From Gracilaria vermiculophylla (lineage: Eukaryota; Rhodophyta; Florideophyceae; Gracilariales; Gracilariaceae): 30,124 nt of DNA. A program made the translations under genes and the position numbers. The stretch is from contig JAHNZQ020000172.1 in assembly GCA_019155205.2 (NCBI GenBank), positions 1,657,077-1,687,200 of the forward strand, given 5' to 3'. This document shows, in pieces, positions 19,808 to 29,640 of the stretch. Under the pieces are notes generated by a model. It had not been told where the DNA came from, did not search any database, and was given only the letters and a program-made list of their open reading frames with translations. Position 1 is the first letter of the stretch. Every line of letters begins with the position of its first letter.

Positions 19808-22458
19808 GACTATTGTTGAGATGAAGTGTGTAATAGATTTAAAGTGGCTATGGAAAGCTTCTGGCCGTCCTTGCGCATAGATACTCGAAGCTACGGAAGA
19901 GCTTTAATCGAAGAGATTTATAGTTTTATAATGCCAAGCTTGAATATCTATGCATTGCTACTTTGGAAGTCGCAGAGCAAAATATGAAAAATAATGCTGA
20001 TTAACTTATACTTTCCTGTCGCCAGGAGCCTTATCTTTTAATTCAATACACAGAAATATGACACACCAAACAAATTCAATCCACAGCAAATATAGAAGGC
20101 ATTGTTGAAGTGCAATTTATGAAAATGGACGTGCTGACAGTTCTTGCTTACATCTTTAATGCCGTGAGAAGGTAAACAAACAATACATGATGAAACAGCC
20201 AAGAAACCACCTTTTTGTTTTTCTTCATTTGTATTTCATTGCACAATTTCAGATGTGTAAGAATTCGTAATTAATAAAAGTATATCATTTAGTTTTAATT
20301 CGAATCCACCTTTTAATAGTTTCAAGAAGATTGCTCTTCACGGTGAAGCACACGCTTGCCAAAACCAAAAATCAAAGCGGTTCTCCCTAGACAAAAGTAG
20401 TGTGTAAAGTACTTGGAGAGGTAGTGTTGTCGAAAAGAGTATCTTTGTGCGGAAGGCACTATTGTTCTGATGGAGTTCGCTTGCAAGAAAATTCACATAC
20501 AATGTCACATAAAGCACGAAAATCGAAACCATTTGCGGGAATATAAAAAGTTCAACATACCTTAATGAAATCTGTTTTTAAGAATGTAAAGTAACTGGTG
20601 ATTTAGAATCCGTGAAGTGTAATTTTCTTCAAACATAGGTTTTCATTTTTCACTGCCTTCTCCCTTTTCGCGGAAAGTTCATGAGACATATGGAAAATAA
20701 GTTATGCAACCTTCTTCGGGGACATTGAGTCTGTAGGTTGTAAAGTCTTGAAAAGAAACATCGCTTCGCGACGGGATTGGTGTAAAGACAACGCCTTCGG
20801 AAGCATTCGGCCCTAGCTTATGGCGATAAAACTCCTTCCGTTTTGTCTACACTGGTGTCATCTGTGGAAGACTGCGTTCACTGCGTCTCATGTGAAAATC
20901 AATTCATAAAAATAGCTCTCCTCAGATTCATTGTAAAATAAAAATCAGAAACTCTTTTGCAAAAGAAACAAGAAACAAAGCTAGGTTGTTTTGGAATATT
21001 AATTTTGAGAGTCTTTTAAAGGCGCAAAGATCAACATCAAAAGCATAAGGCCGCACTGTGTACGAAAAGCTCGTGAGGTTTTACTTCGGATTTGCTCCAC
21101 GGGTAGACCCCATCGAGCAAAAAATCACTTCAACTTGAACGCTCTCTCGTTGACCCCTCCAAAACTGAACATCTCCTTTCCTATCTTCACCATTTGAAGC
21201 TCTTGCACGTTGGTGCTGATGCTTTCTTTTCTGTGTGTCGCTAACCTTAAGTATCATCCATGAGACAGAGAGACAAGGGTGGGTTTTTAATGTTTTTTTT
21301 TTTCTTCAGATCGACCTATGAAATCGCAATATCAGAAAACTACAGAGAAAGTTTTCCATATTGTGACTTCAGGGAACGCCAATTAATGGCATCAACATGC
21401 CAATATTTTAAATGTTGAGCTGAACTTCTCTTGAAGCACAACGATAAACCGATTTTGTGCGTCTCTGATATTGCAGTTCAAGGTGTTGATTTCGAACGCA
21501 AAAGCTCTGAAAAGCCACCACGAGCCCTACATAATTTCTACGTAACTTTGTTCTGATTAAGCGAGAAATGTATCTACGTTGTGCGTGTTTTCTTATTGCT
21601 GTCGCCTTCATCATTACATTGAGATAGCAAGAGCCACGGCGTGCTAGTGCTCCGAAGCTTGAGCAAAGCAAAAGCAATACTTTGTTCTGGAAATTACATG
21701 GTCGAAAAAAATAGCATTTATTACGGCACTTTTTCCCTGATGGGACAGAAACAATAAGTAACTCCATATCTAAAGTTCACAAACGATACGCACATTGTGA
21801 CGCTTTAAAATTTTGATTATGGGTAGAACCTGAAGTATATAAAAAATTTGTTTTATGAAAATAGAAATGTCGAACTTTGTATTCGAAATAAAGGAATGCG
21901 TTTGCTCTCCCAAACTTTGTATTTTTAGGTTGCAGTGAATACTGTTCTGATTCCAGGAGATGACCAATTTTCTCCATTAATGTGATTTAAAGTTGTTTGG
22001 ATATTCTAGGTTGCAAGCACCATTTCTGGATTCTAAAGAGCGTGATACTTTTTTGAAGTCATTTTCATAACATTTGTGTCTATTATGAGCAAGACCCTCT
22101 TCATTTTCTTGACATGAGTCGCAGACGGGTTAAGAATCTTTGAATGAATTGGATTGCAATGGCAGAAATTGTTTTTTTATCTTACGATTTCAAAACGATG
22201 ATCATAAGTATTGCAATAATAAATAAACAAACTGATCATTCTAAATTAGAGAATAAGATCATTAGCCGAGCAAGTTTTCATAAATTTCTTTTTATCATCA
22301 AAGCTCTGCTGCCCTACACTTGAGATTCTGTCCATCGCCTGTATTAGTACGATATTCAAATACGTCGGCTCTCTCTGATCTTTGCCCTTCACCTCACTGC
22401 AACTTAATATTTGCTACAGGTCGTCCAGCACCTGCTTGAAATTTAAAATTAGATTGCA
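19808..22458. other. Shared upstream region of the divergent zinc-finger pair
   Basis: This is 2.65 kb of mostly AT-rich DNA containing the 5' ends and promoters of both genes. No TATA box or gene could be assigned. A slightly GC-richer island at about 20690-20900 contains an imperfect long hairpin (separate entry). A T12 run lies near 21291. Open frames such as 21408-21767 minus (119 aa) show no domain. Confidence 0.5.
20780..20852. other. Imperfect long hairpin in the intergenic island
   Basis: GTGTAAAGACAA (20780) can pair with TTGTCTACAC (20843) with a two-base bulge. Inside it CGGAAG (20798) pairs with CTTCCG (20835), and the inner loop has GCC/GGC. A tiny TCGC/GCGA hairpin lies just upstream at 20761. 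It may be a structured RNA, a transposon remnant or chance. Confidence 0.3.
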
Positions 22459-23553
22459 ATGGATCGCGAAAACATGGATCCGGCTGGAAAGAGGGGAGAA
22501 TGTGATCATTCCAGTCAGAGCGGTGGTAGAACCCCTTCTGCTGCCATTGTCGACCGCCTTCCTTCAATGAGCGAGCTTCTCAGCACCATTCCGCCGAACC
22601 TTCATCACACTGATCTCAATCATCCCTTACCAGCTGCTTTTTCTCTCTTCAGCCATCATTCTCGTCTCTCCGAGAGCACTCGTCACTCAGACGAACGACT
22701 CCCTAGTATGCAAGAAATTTTTGGAGAATTAAGTTTGCCGGAGTATAGAGACCAAAGGACGAGTTCATCCCGGAATCACCGCCAGCAACTGCCAATCAAT
22801 GACGTTTTCATCGAGAAGGATAATTCTCAACCATCACAAAAGGAGACACCGATCCGCAACGGTCAAAGGCAAACAGAAAATCATTCCGGTTCTGGCACCT
22901 TCGATTCTCGACTTCCACTCCCAAAGGCCAGAAAGAGCATCATGCGTCAGCGTGCAAGGAAACCACCGCGCTATCCGACGGATTCTGAATCTTTGGAACT
23001 TTCTGCAGTTGTCAGCAGGTCCGACGCGGGTCCCAGCTCCATGGTTCCTACACAACAAATAGATATCCCTCGTGGACCCTCTCTTGCGCCACCCAACAGA
23101 GAGTCCAGTGACCAAAGTGGTCACACATCAAAGATAAAATGCAATACGTGTGGAGAAGAGATCATTTACTACCGATTCGACCAGCACACAAAACATTGTA
23201 GACTTTACACTTGTGAACCGTGCAATTTCCGAACCTTCAAAAGTCCCATGATGAAAAGGCATCTAGAGAAACACAAACCCGACGAGGCACTCAAATTTAA
23301 ATGTGATATATGTCATAGAAAGTTTCAAAAAATCTGGAATCTAAAGCGCCACATGTCCACGCATGATCCAAAGAGACTCAAGTTAAGTTGTGAGCAGTGC
23401 GGTTCGAAGTTTACAGGGGCAAGCAATTTACAGGCGCACATGACTACACATGAATCGAGCAAGTCTAAGATCGCATGTGGGTATTGTGGAGCTGCTTTCT
23501 CACGAAGAGAGAACTTGAAAAGGCATTTGCAGAACAACTGTCAAAAAAAATAA
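22459..23553 (+). CDS. C2H2 zinc-finger protein, five fingers (364 aa)
   Basis: An intact, apparently intronless 364-residue gene. The N-terminal 220 residues are Ser/His/Pro-rich and contain repeated short motifs: RLPSMSELL (33-41), RLPSMQEIF (80-88) and QLPINDVF (110-117). A basic patch (KARKSIMRQRARKPPR, 156-171) may be a nuclear signal. Fingers: C228/C231/H243/C247, C252/C255/H268/H272, C282/C285/H298/H302, C311/C314/H327/H331 and C340/C343/H356/C361. The first and last fingers are CCHC, exactly as in the divergent paralogue at 19007-19807. It is probably a nuclear DNA-binding regulator, target unknown. The start ATG at 22459 was chosen as the first Met in frame. A candidate AATAAA lies 320 bases past the stop. 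Confidence 0.9.
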   Translation: MDRENMDPAGKRGECDHSSQSGGRTPSAAIVDRLPSMSELLSTIPPNLHHTDLNHPLPAAFSLFSHHSRLSESTRHSDERLPSMQEIFGELSLPEYRDQRTSSSRNHRQQLPINDVFIEKDNSQPSQKETPIRNGQRQTENHSGSGTFDSRLPLPKARKSIMRQRARKPPRYPTDSESLELSAVVSRSDAGPSSMVPTQQIDIPRGPSLAPPNRESSDQSGHTSKIKCNTCGEEIIYYRFDQHTKHCRLYTCEPCNFRTFKSPMMKRHLEKHKPDEALKFKCDICHRKFQKIWNLKRHMSTHDPKRLKLSCEQCGSKFTGASNLQAHMTTHESSKSKIACGYCGAAFSRRENLKRHLQNNCQKK

Positions 23554-25890
23554 TACTTGTTCTCTTGATAAAGGAACTGATATTTCTACATATATGGACT
23601 AAATTCCATGAGACATTCGGCAATATAGAGAAATGTAATATTTGTCACACTTCACTGTTAGTTCCTCAAGATATCCTCGAGATCAAGATCCCTGTCTGTT
23701 CTTTTCCTATGAGGCAGCACCTTACAGTGCTCTTCCAGGCAGCATGAACCCACACGAAAACACTCTACATTTTTCAAACTTTGACTTAATTTGTATACAA
23801 ACTCTTCTTACAAGCCGCTTAGAATTACACTATCAAAAGAATATGAGATAAAAGAAAAACTTTTTTTGTATAAATAAATCCATCCTCACTATAAATGTAC
23901 CATGGTAACTATTTCTTTGTTTACCCTTTTACGATAAAAAAATAAGAGACGATTCTTGCAGCCTCAGATACACATATAGAAATCCTTACTCAACACAAGG
24001 AATTTTACGCTGCGGAGAGGAAGATGCGATATGAAGAGAAGTCTGGCTGACACTCGTAGAAAGACAGCAGACTCAGAAGCCCTAAATAGTACAATACGCG
24101 CTGCGATTGCTTCTCTAGCTCAAACTGACAATACATTATTCCATTCAATATTCAAATACACTGCAGCTTGAAGACTGTGTTCGAGACATTACTTATCGAC
24201 AGTGTGGCTTGTGTACTCTCTTTCTGCTTTTGTGTATTTAGATACTTCTATATGTGTTACATTCATACTCATCTAGAATAGCTAACGTACTCGTTTGAAC
24301 GAACAATTTGTTGTCCAAACATTACTGCGATATTTAAATTTAAATAATTCAGCATTTGCAAAACATCAACGAACTGCTATTAAACACAAAGACAATTGGT
24401 AAGCTGGATATAAAATTTTACTATAATGTTTTTCATATTTATTATTAAAACAACTTCTTTCGCCCAGTATTTCATCTTTGCGACTTTTTTATTTTCAAAG
24501 GCTTTTGTGCCAAATCACGTTAGTCAATTCCCATTCTACATTTGATGTGATTATGTTTTTGAAATTCTCACTAAATAATCTGAATTTTCTTTTGAAATTA
24601 AGCTAGTGTAAAACTTGTGTTCTAGTTCTCTTTTTTTTTTATCTATTATGTCATAAATAAATGTAGATAGAAAGGAAGCACGTTCTCAAAATTCTAAATA
24701 GTAAAATGATTCATATATCATGTTTATTCTTCAAGACCGGAAGCGAAATAAAACTAATGTTCTCAGATTAACATTTAAAACGTGTTTTCCCAAACAATTT
24801 TATTTGTTATCAGCAAACTTTGGAGTTTGCATTTCATTTCCATATTTTTGAGGATCCGTGAATGCATACTTTGTTGTCTTTGTCTTCTTCACCTTCACTT
24901 TTTTAACGATTGATGTCAATATGAAGCACTTGAATTAATGACGTACATATCGTAATTTTGAAAAAGAAGTTTGTTCTAAATTCTTGTCAATTGTACTTTT
25001 GCTTACATTGAAAATAAGTGCAATTTCATTACCATGAGTTCTTTTCTGAAATGATTATATATATTTTTAAATATTTGCGCTTAGCTAAATTTGATTTTAT
25101 TACAACATTTAGAACCACGTCGACGTTTGTCTGTAATCTACAAAAAGTTCGATACGTGGAGAGTTTAAAGAATTGAAACTTAAGGTCAGAATATCCAATA
25201 TTTTTTGTAGCGCAGTGTTGAGCGTTTTACGTGGAAAGTTTTTTATTTCAGGCGAAATTGTGCAGGCTTGGCTTGCTAGCTAGTGGGATGTATTACTCTT
25301 CTGGATCGCATCGCATGTTGTACAACAATGATTGACAAAGGTTTGAAAGCTTTTGAGACATCTTAATGTAAACCAAATGTTCGTTGCCCATGATCCAGAA
25401 TTATTACATGAAAAACATTTTAATTTATTGAAAGACAAGTTCCAGTGTAGTTTATATACTTTACAACTGCAAAGAAGCATTTCATTATTGTATTTATCCT
25501 GGAGAATGTGTAAAAATAACCATTTTATGCTGATGATGCGCTTGCAGCACCATCAATTATAATAACAACAATTACAGCATTGTGTGTCGTTATCTGTAAA
25601 CATATTGCAACGCTGTAATTTCTTCGTTGAGTATCGATCTTCTGCGCAGTTAACAAGGAACTCCATGGAAGGTCTATTGCACGAGGCTTAACAGAGCAAA
25701 CTAAACCTGATAATTCATCCCGCTTTCTATCTTTGAGATATACCTTAATTCACGTATGTGAAGATAAACAGAATTTTTTCCAGATCATTAACAAGCGACG
25801 GCTTGGTATCTCCAGCGTTTCGCTCGGCACAATTTCTTCCGAGGTGTCGCAAAGAGGAGAGTTTTACAATTCGAATGACAAATGTTGTAT
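23554..25890. other. AT-rich intergenic DNA
   Basis: This is 2.3 kb with no supported gene or RNA. It holds the 3' ends of the flanking convergent genes. A 46-codon open frame at 24031-24171 (plus) looks weakly protein-like but has no support. Confidence 0.5.
23873..23878 (+). terminator. Candidate polyadenylation signal AATAAA
   Basis: Lies in a T/A-rich stretch 320 bases after the stop of the plus-strand zinc-finger gene. In DNA this AT-rich the hexamer could be chance. Confidence 0.3.
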
Positions 25891-26940
25891 TTACACTGGA
25901 TGTCCAAAGCGTACGTCCTTGCGAACAAAAATAGCATCAAGTCCAATGAATGTCTTGCCCACCACCGACTTCTCGCTCTCCTCACCAACCATGTGCCTCT
26001 CGTACCCCTGTGAGAGAAGCAGCTCATTGACATCCTTGAAACTGGGTGTGACCTCAACCGTAATCACATCAATGCGCGTGCGGTCGAAATCGATGCCCTT
26101 CAGCACCTGCAGCTCGTGGCCTTCCACATCGAGGCTCATGAAATCCACGTGCGAAATGGAATTGCGGTCAAGCACAGTTTGCGCCGTGGTGCACCTCTTC
26201 TCAACAATGGTGCCCTTGGACGAGTTGCCGAACTTGTACGAGTCGCCGACAACGCCACCGATCTCTCCGCGCAGCCGGAACTGCACCACCTCGCCGTCCG
26301 TGCTGCCGGCGCACGTGGGGACGAGCTGGCACGAGCGCTCGCGGAACGTGGGCTCGTAGTACTGCTCGTTGGCCTCGACGCAGATGCCGCGCCAGCCCAG
26401 GCAGCGGTCGAAGAAGTACGTGTTGGACAGGCGCACGGGTTGGTTGGACGCGATGTCCAGGTACACGCCGCGGCGGCGCAGGCGCGTGAAGTGCTTCACG
26501 AACACGTACACGTCCTGCGCGAACTGCGAGAACATCCACACGCCGCGCGCCGCGTACGAACGCCAGTCGTCCGGCTTGGTGCAGCTGCCCGGCCGCTCGT
26601 GCAGCCCGCACAGGAAGCCGTTGCGCGCGAGCTTCTCGAAGATGGGCTTGCACACGTCGGCCGCCTCGCCGTGCTGCCAGTCGCTCCTGGTGTGCGCCAG
26701 CGAGCGCGTGAGGTCGTCGGAGACGGGCGACTGGGGCGCGGCCTCTGGCGCCGCGAGCGAGGGCTGCGATTGCTGCGGGGCGTCAGGCTGCACTTGGGCC
26801 GAGCGCTCGATGATAGAAGGGGGGTGAAATAGTAGCAGCAACAACAGGGCAACAATTGCAGAGAGCAAGATAATGACGGGGTTGAGGGAGGCACGAAGCA
26901 TGCGGAGCGTGCGCGGTTTGGAGAGGGTTTCGCCAGACAT
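25891..26940 (-). CDS. FkbM-family methyltransferase, type II membrane protein (349 aa)
   Basis: An intact 349-residue gene. A short basic cytosolic tail (residues 1-19) is followed by one hydrophobic span (about 20-38, VIILLSAIVALLLLLLF). A Pro/Gln/Ala-rich stem extends to about 90, giving a type II signal-anchor layout typical of Golgi enzymes. The catalytic domain shows FkbM landmarks: SQFAQDVYVF (138-147), the SAM-binding strand GVYLDIASN (158-166) with SNTYFFD, CVEAN (187-191) and the diagnostic DFMSLDVEGHELQVLKGIDF (256-275), then VITVEV. FkbM enzymes O-methylate sugars or other small metabolites with S-adenosylmethionine; sulfated-polysaccharide or glycan methylation would be a plausible but unproven role. 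Domain 162-264 includes six or more Cys that might form disulfides in the lumen. It is far more GC-rich than the flanking AT-rich DNA. ATG at 26940 gives the signal anchor. Confidence 0.9.
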   Translation of the reverse strand: MSGETLSKPRTLRMLRASLNPVIILLSAIVALLLLLLFHPPSIIERSAQVQPDAPQQSQPSLAAPEAAPQSPVSDDLTRSLAHTRSDWQHGEAADVCKPIFEKLARNGFLCGLHERPGSCTKPDDWRSYAARGVWMFSQFAQDVYVFVKHFTRLRRRGVYLDIASNQPVRLSNTYFFDRCLGWRGICVEANEQYYEPTFRERSCQLVPTCAGSTDGEVVQFRLRGEIGGVVGDSYKFGNSSKGTIVEKRCTTAQTVLDRNSISHVDFMSLDVEGHELQVLKGIDFDRTRIDVITVEVTPSFKDVNELLLSQGYERHMVGEESEKSVVGKTFIGLDAIFVRKDVRFGHPV

Positions 26941-27404
26941 GGTTGGGAGGAGGTGGGCCGAGCGGTTGGTGAAGAGACGAAAGGGGCGCGATGGGGGGTG
27001 CCGCAGTCATTGAAAAATGGGCGCTTGGGATCCTTGACAGATGGTGTGCGAGGGCAATGGGCACTTAGTGCTGCAGCGTTGGGCGTTGTGGCTGATGGGT
27101 GGGGGCAGGCAGGATTGACAAGGTGTTGGCGCAGGTGAATCAGCGCCCCGCTGGCGGCGGTGATTCGGGTGGTGAGCGATGGCGCCCGTGGCGAATGTGT
27201 ACTTCTCCGCTTCTCACGAGAGCGTTCCAAAGCCGTGCTGACACTGCGCCTGAATTGACGCCATGTCTTTATCACAGCCTGTCTTCGACTGATATCACCC
27301 CTCTCCGCCTGCCTCGTCATTCCTAAATGACCTGCTATCCCTGGCGTGCAATTGGCGAGGTTGTTGGAGATAAATATAAGTTACTTTAATAAGGTACACT
27401 CCCT
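26941..27404. other. GC-rich upstream region of the FkbM gene
   Basis: It contains the presumed promoter and 5' UTR of the minus-strand FkbM gene. A minus-strand open frame extends through here but overlaps the FkbM gene in another frame, and its Ser/Pro/Arg-rich translation looks like compositional artefact. No core promoter motif was identified. Confidence 0.4.
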
Positions 27405-27633
27405 ACGTGACGGTGGTGGCTCAGGCTCGCGCTGCGTGCCGAGACGCTATGCGTGCAGTGGCACATGCAGGAGAGGTGCACCGCATTGCTGGGCAAAATG
27501 AGGCCTTTTTTTTGCAACTGGCGTACCATCGGCTCGTTGCACGACTTGATGTACACGTTAACAGAAAACGCAGAAACTCTCTGTAATGTTGTGGAACAAA
27601 CAGCAGACGCAAGCATCGTTTCGGAATGGTCCA
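27405..27633 (+). repeat. Diverged direct repeat, copy 1
   Basis: Aligns with 28578-28808 in the same orientation; about 85% identity over the first 100 bases by eye, less later. Shared landmarks are GAGACGCTATGC, GCACATGCAGG, ACCGCATTGCTG, CAAAATGAGG, TACCATCGG and ACAGAAAACGCAGAAACTC. Confidence 0.8.
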
Positions 27634-28577
27634 ATTGTTACCACGTGGCGGCGGGTCTGCTTGCCGCAGTTCAACATGTAATACGTCATTTCATAAAACG
27701 CGTCTAGAGGCTCCTTTTCCGTCCAAAACGGGATTCTAGCAAAGAAGAGCAGAGAGCTACCTGCTCTTCCGGGAAAACGTATGACCCGTTTCCTTCAGAA
27801 CCCGGAGCACAAGAGAGTAAAAACATGTAGCTTTCAATAGAGTTTGCTTTCGTAGAGATCATATGAGAACTTGCGGTAGAGCAGATTGTGGTTTGGAAAT
27901 CAAACCGCAGAGTTCCAAAATTTGCCAAAATAAGACAGGGATAACACATGGAACGGGCGTCATTTGACCGCGGAGTGTGTGCACTGAGCGCTTCACAAGC
28001 GAGGACCAAAGGCAGTGTTTGCGCTGAAAGTGCTGCACAGCTGCGTCGCCTTGCTGAGCTCGCTGCGCGCAGAGATGCGCCAGTGGAGCTTTTCGCGGAG
28101 ACTGGCCAGCAGAGGCGCAAGCTTGTTGCTTGTCGCGCGGCTCAGAAGCGCGCTTTGAACCGCGTTGTTCAAGATGAGTCGGTTGTAAAGTCGGCGCATG
28201 CAGCGAGCGATGGGGTCGGAAAGCAAGTGCACGGATGGCCGTTGGTTGATCTCAGAGCTTGAAATAATCGCGGTGTGACCGAGTGCTTTGGCGAAATACG
28301 GCTGGCTCGGCGGGCGCGCATGCCGTCGGCGGACGCGAGCTTGGGACGCGCGACACATTAAAAACATACGCGAAAACAGCACCATGTGGGGCTACAGTGC
28401 TTCACACACTACGACGTCTGTTTTGTGTCTGTTCTCTGTACTCAAAAAGAGAAGACACGCAGCTTTGATGTGACGCACCCATCGTCAGGAGTACTGCAGA
28501 GAGACGGAAATGAGGTGGCCTTTTCTGGCCAAATTGCAAGTCATGAACTTTCCGACACATTAAATGTACATGTTGAA
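27634..28577. other. Undetermined region between direct repeats
   Basis: Both strands have moderate open frames (27948-28262 plus, 104 aa; 27993-28385 minus, 130 aa). Both are Ala/Arg/Leu-rich, overlap each other, and neither has a recognisable domain. Neither is called as a gene. With the flanking repeats this may be a decayed mobile element. Confidence 0.3.
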
Positions 28578-28808
28578 CTGTTACGTTTCCCTGGCGGCTC
28601 AGCCTCGCGCCGCGTCCTGAGACGCTATGCTTGCCGTCGCACATGCAGGGGAGGCCCACCGCATTGCTGAGCAAAATGAGGTTCTTTTTGGCTACTGGCC
28701 TACCATCGGTTCGTCGCACGACCCTTAAACATTATACACATTTACAGAAAACGCAGAAACTCACTGTATCCAATAGAGAGAAGACCCAGCCTCGTTTCGT
28801 GATGGTCG
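28578..28808 (+). repeat. Diverged direct repeat, copy 2
   Basis: Partner of 27405-27633, about 1.17 kb downstream. Open frames are conserved loosely in all frames, so conservation is at the nucleotide level and coding cannot be inferred. Confidence 0.8.
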
Positions 28809-29090
28809 ATTTCTCCTCACGTGAGGGCGCGTGTGCTTGTGACACGTTGAGGCTAGGCGCAACGCGGCGCGTCGTGATGAATGGCAATAAGTTACGCTAC
28901 GAAGCATTACAATGCAGTGTCAAGTAGAGTACCATGGCGTCTGAGCGTTTTCAACCAGGCACCAACACTCGTCAAGAAGATAAGTATATACAGTATATGC
29001 CACAGCCGCCTTGCCGAAAGCGTCCCAGAGAGCACAAGTGCGTCGTACCTGTGCAGCCTTGCACAATAGTTTGAGAGCACACGGCGTCAT
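28809..29090. other. Spacer, nothing recognised
   Basis: Mixed-composition DNA between repeat copy 2 and the GC-rich block. No supported gene. Confidence 0.4.
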
Positions 29091-29389
29091 GGGCGCGACT
29101 TGCCAAGGATGGTCCGTCGTCGCAAGCCGCGTCGCTTTACGCATGCGGGGGGGTTTCCCGGAGGAGAGACCGCCGCAGAGTACCGCAGAGCAATGCGCCA
29201 TCTCAAACAACGCAGCGCCTTCGGCACCCGACGAGCCGAAGACGATCGCTCTCCGCGCCCACAACGCGGTGCGGCTGGAAAGCACACGCGACCGGCACAC
29301 GCACGGGTGCCTCGCGGGCGAGTGCGCGCCTGTCGGGTGCGGGCACGCTGCCTCGGCGCCGCCTTACAGCGACACGCGCGTGGCGCGGA

Positions 29390-29410
29390 GCGCGCGCGCG
29401 CGCGCGCGCG
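29390..29410. repeat. Alternating (GC)n run, 21 bases
   Basis: Uninterrupted alternating G and C, a classic sequence able to adopt Z-DNA under torsional stress. Confidence 0.9.
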
Positions 29411-29515
29411 TTGGCGGCGGCGGGGGCGTTGCGGCGGAGGGAGAGGGCGGCGGCTTTCGGCGACGGCGGGCGCACGGGCGGCGGCGGCGGGGGGCAGGAG
29501 AAGCGCGCGGTTGCG

Positions 29516-29532
29516 GCGCGCGCGCGCGCGCG
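29516..29532. repeat. Alternating (GC)n run, 17 bases
   Basis: Second uninterrupted alternating G/C tract, 105 bases after the first. Confidence 0.9.
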
Positions 29533-29640
29533 TGGGCGTCGGCGTGCGGGGGGGGCTGCGGTGCGGCGAACGAGGCGCACGCGGCGCGACATGTGGCGCC
29601 CGGCCGTGCGCTCCGGTGCGGAGCTCGCGCGTGATGTGAA

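Larger units (their letters stand above)
29091..29640. other. Very GC-rich, CpG-dense block
   Basis: About 550 bases dominated by G and C, with many CpGs and GGC/GCG runs, ending abruptly at AT-rich DNA near 29640. All six frames are largely open because stop codons are rare here, so the Arg/Ala-rich open frames are not evidence of genes. It could be a CpG-rich promoter for a gene off the right edge, or a structured or repetitive element. Confidence 0.6.

Noticed and set aside
21408..21767. Minus frame of 119 codons between the zinc-finger genes
   Set aside because: No recognisable domain, no codon or motif support; could be real but unsupported.
24031..24171. 46-codon plus frame with helical look
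   Set aside because: Short, isolated in AT-rich spacer, no conservation that I can test.
26116..26832. Long plus-strand frame, and minus frames 26201-26653 and 26496-27320
   Set aside because: All overlap the FkbM gene and have skewed Arg/Ala/Pro compositions typical of shadows in GC-rich coding DNA.
27948..28385. Overlapping frames of 104 (plus) and 130 (minus) codons
   Set aside because: They overlap on opposite strands with no domain, and nothing decides between them.
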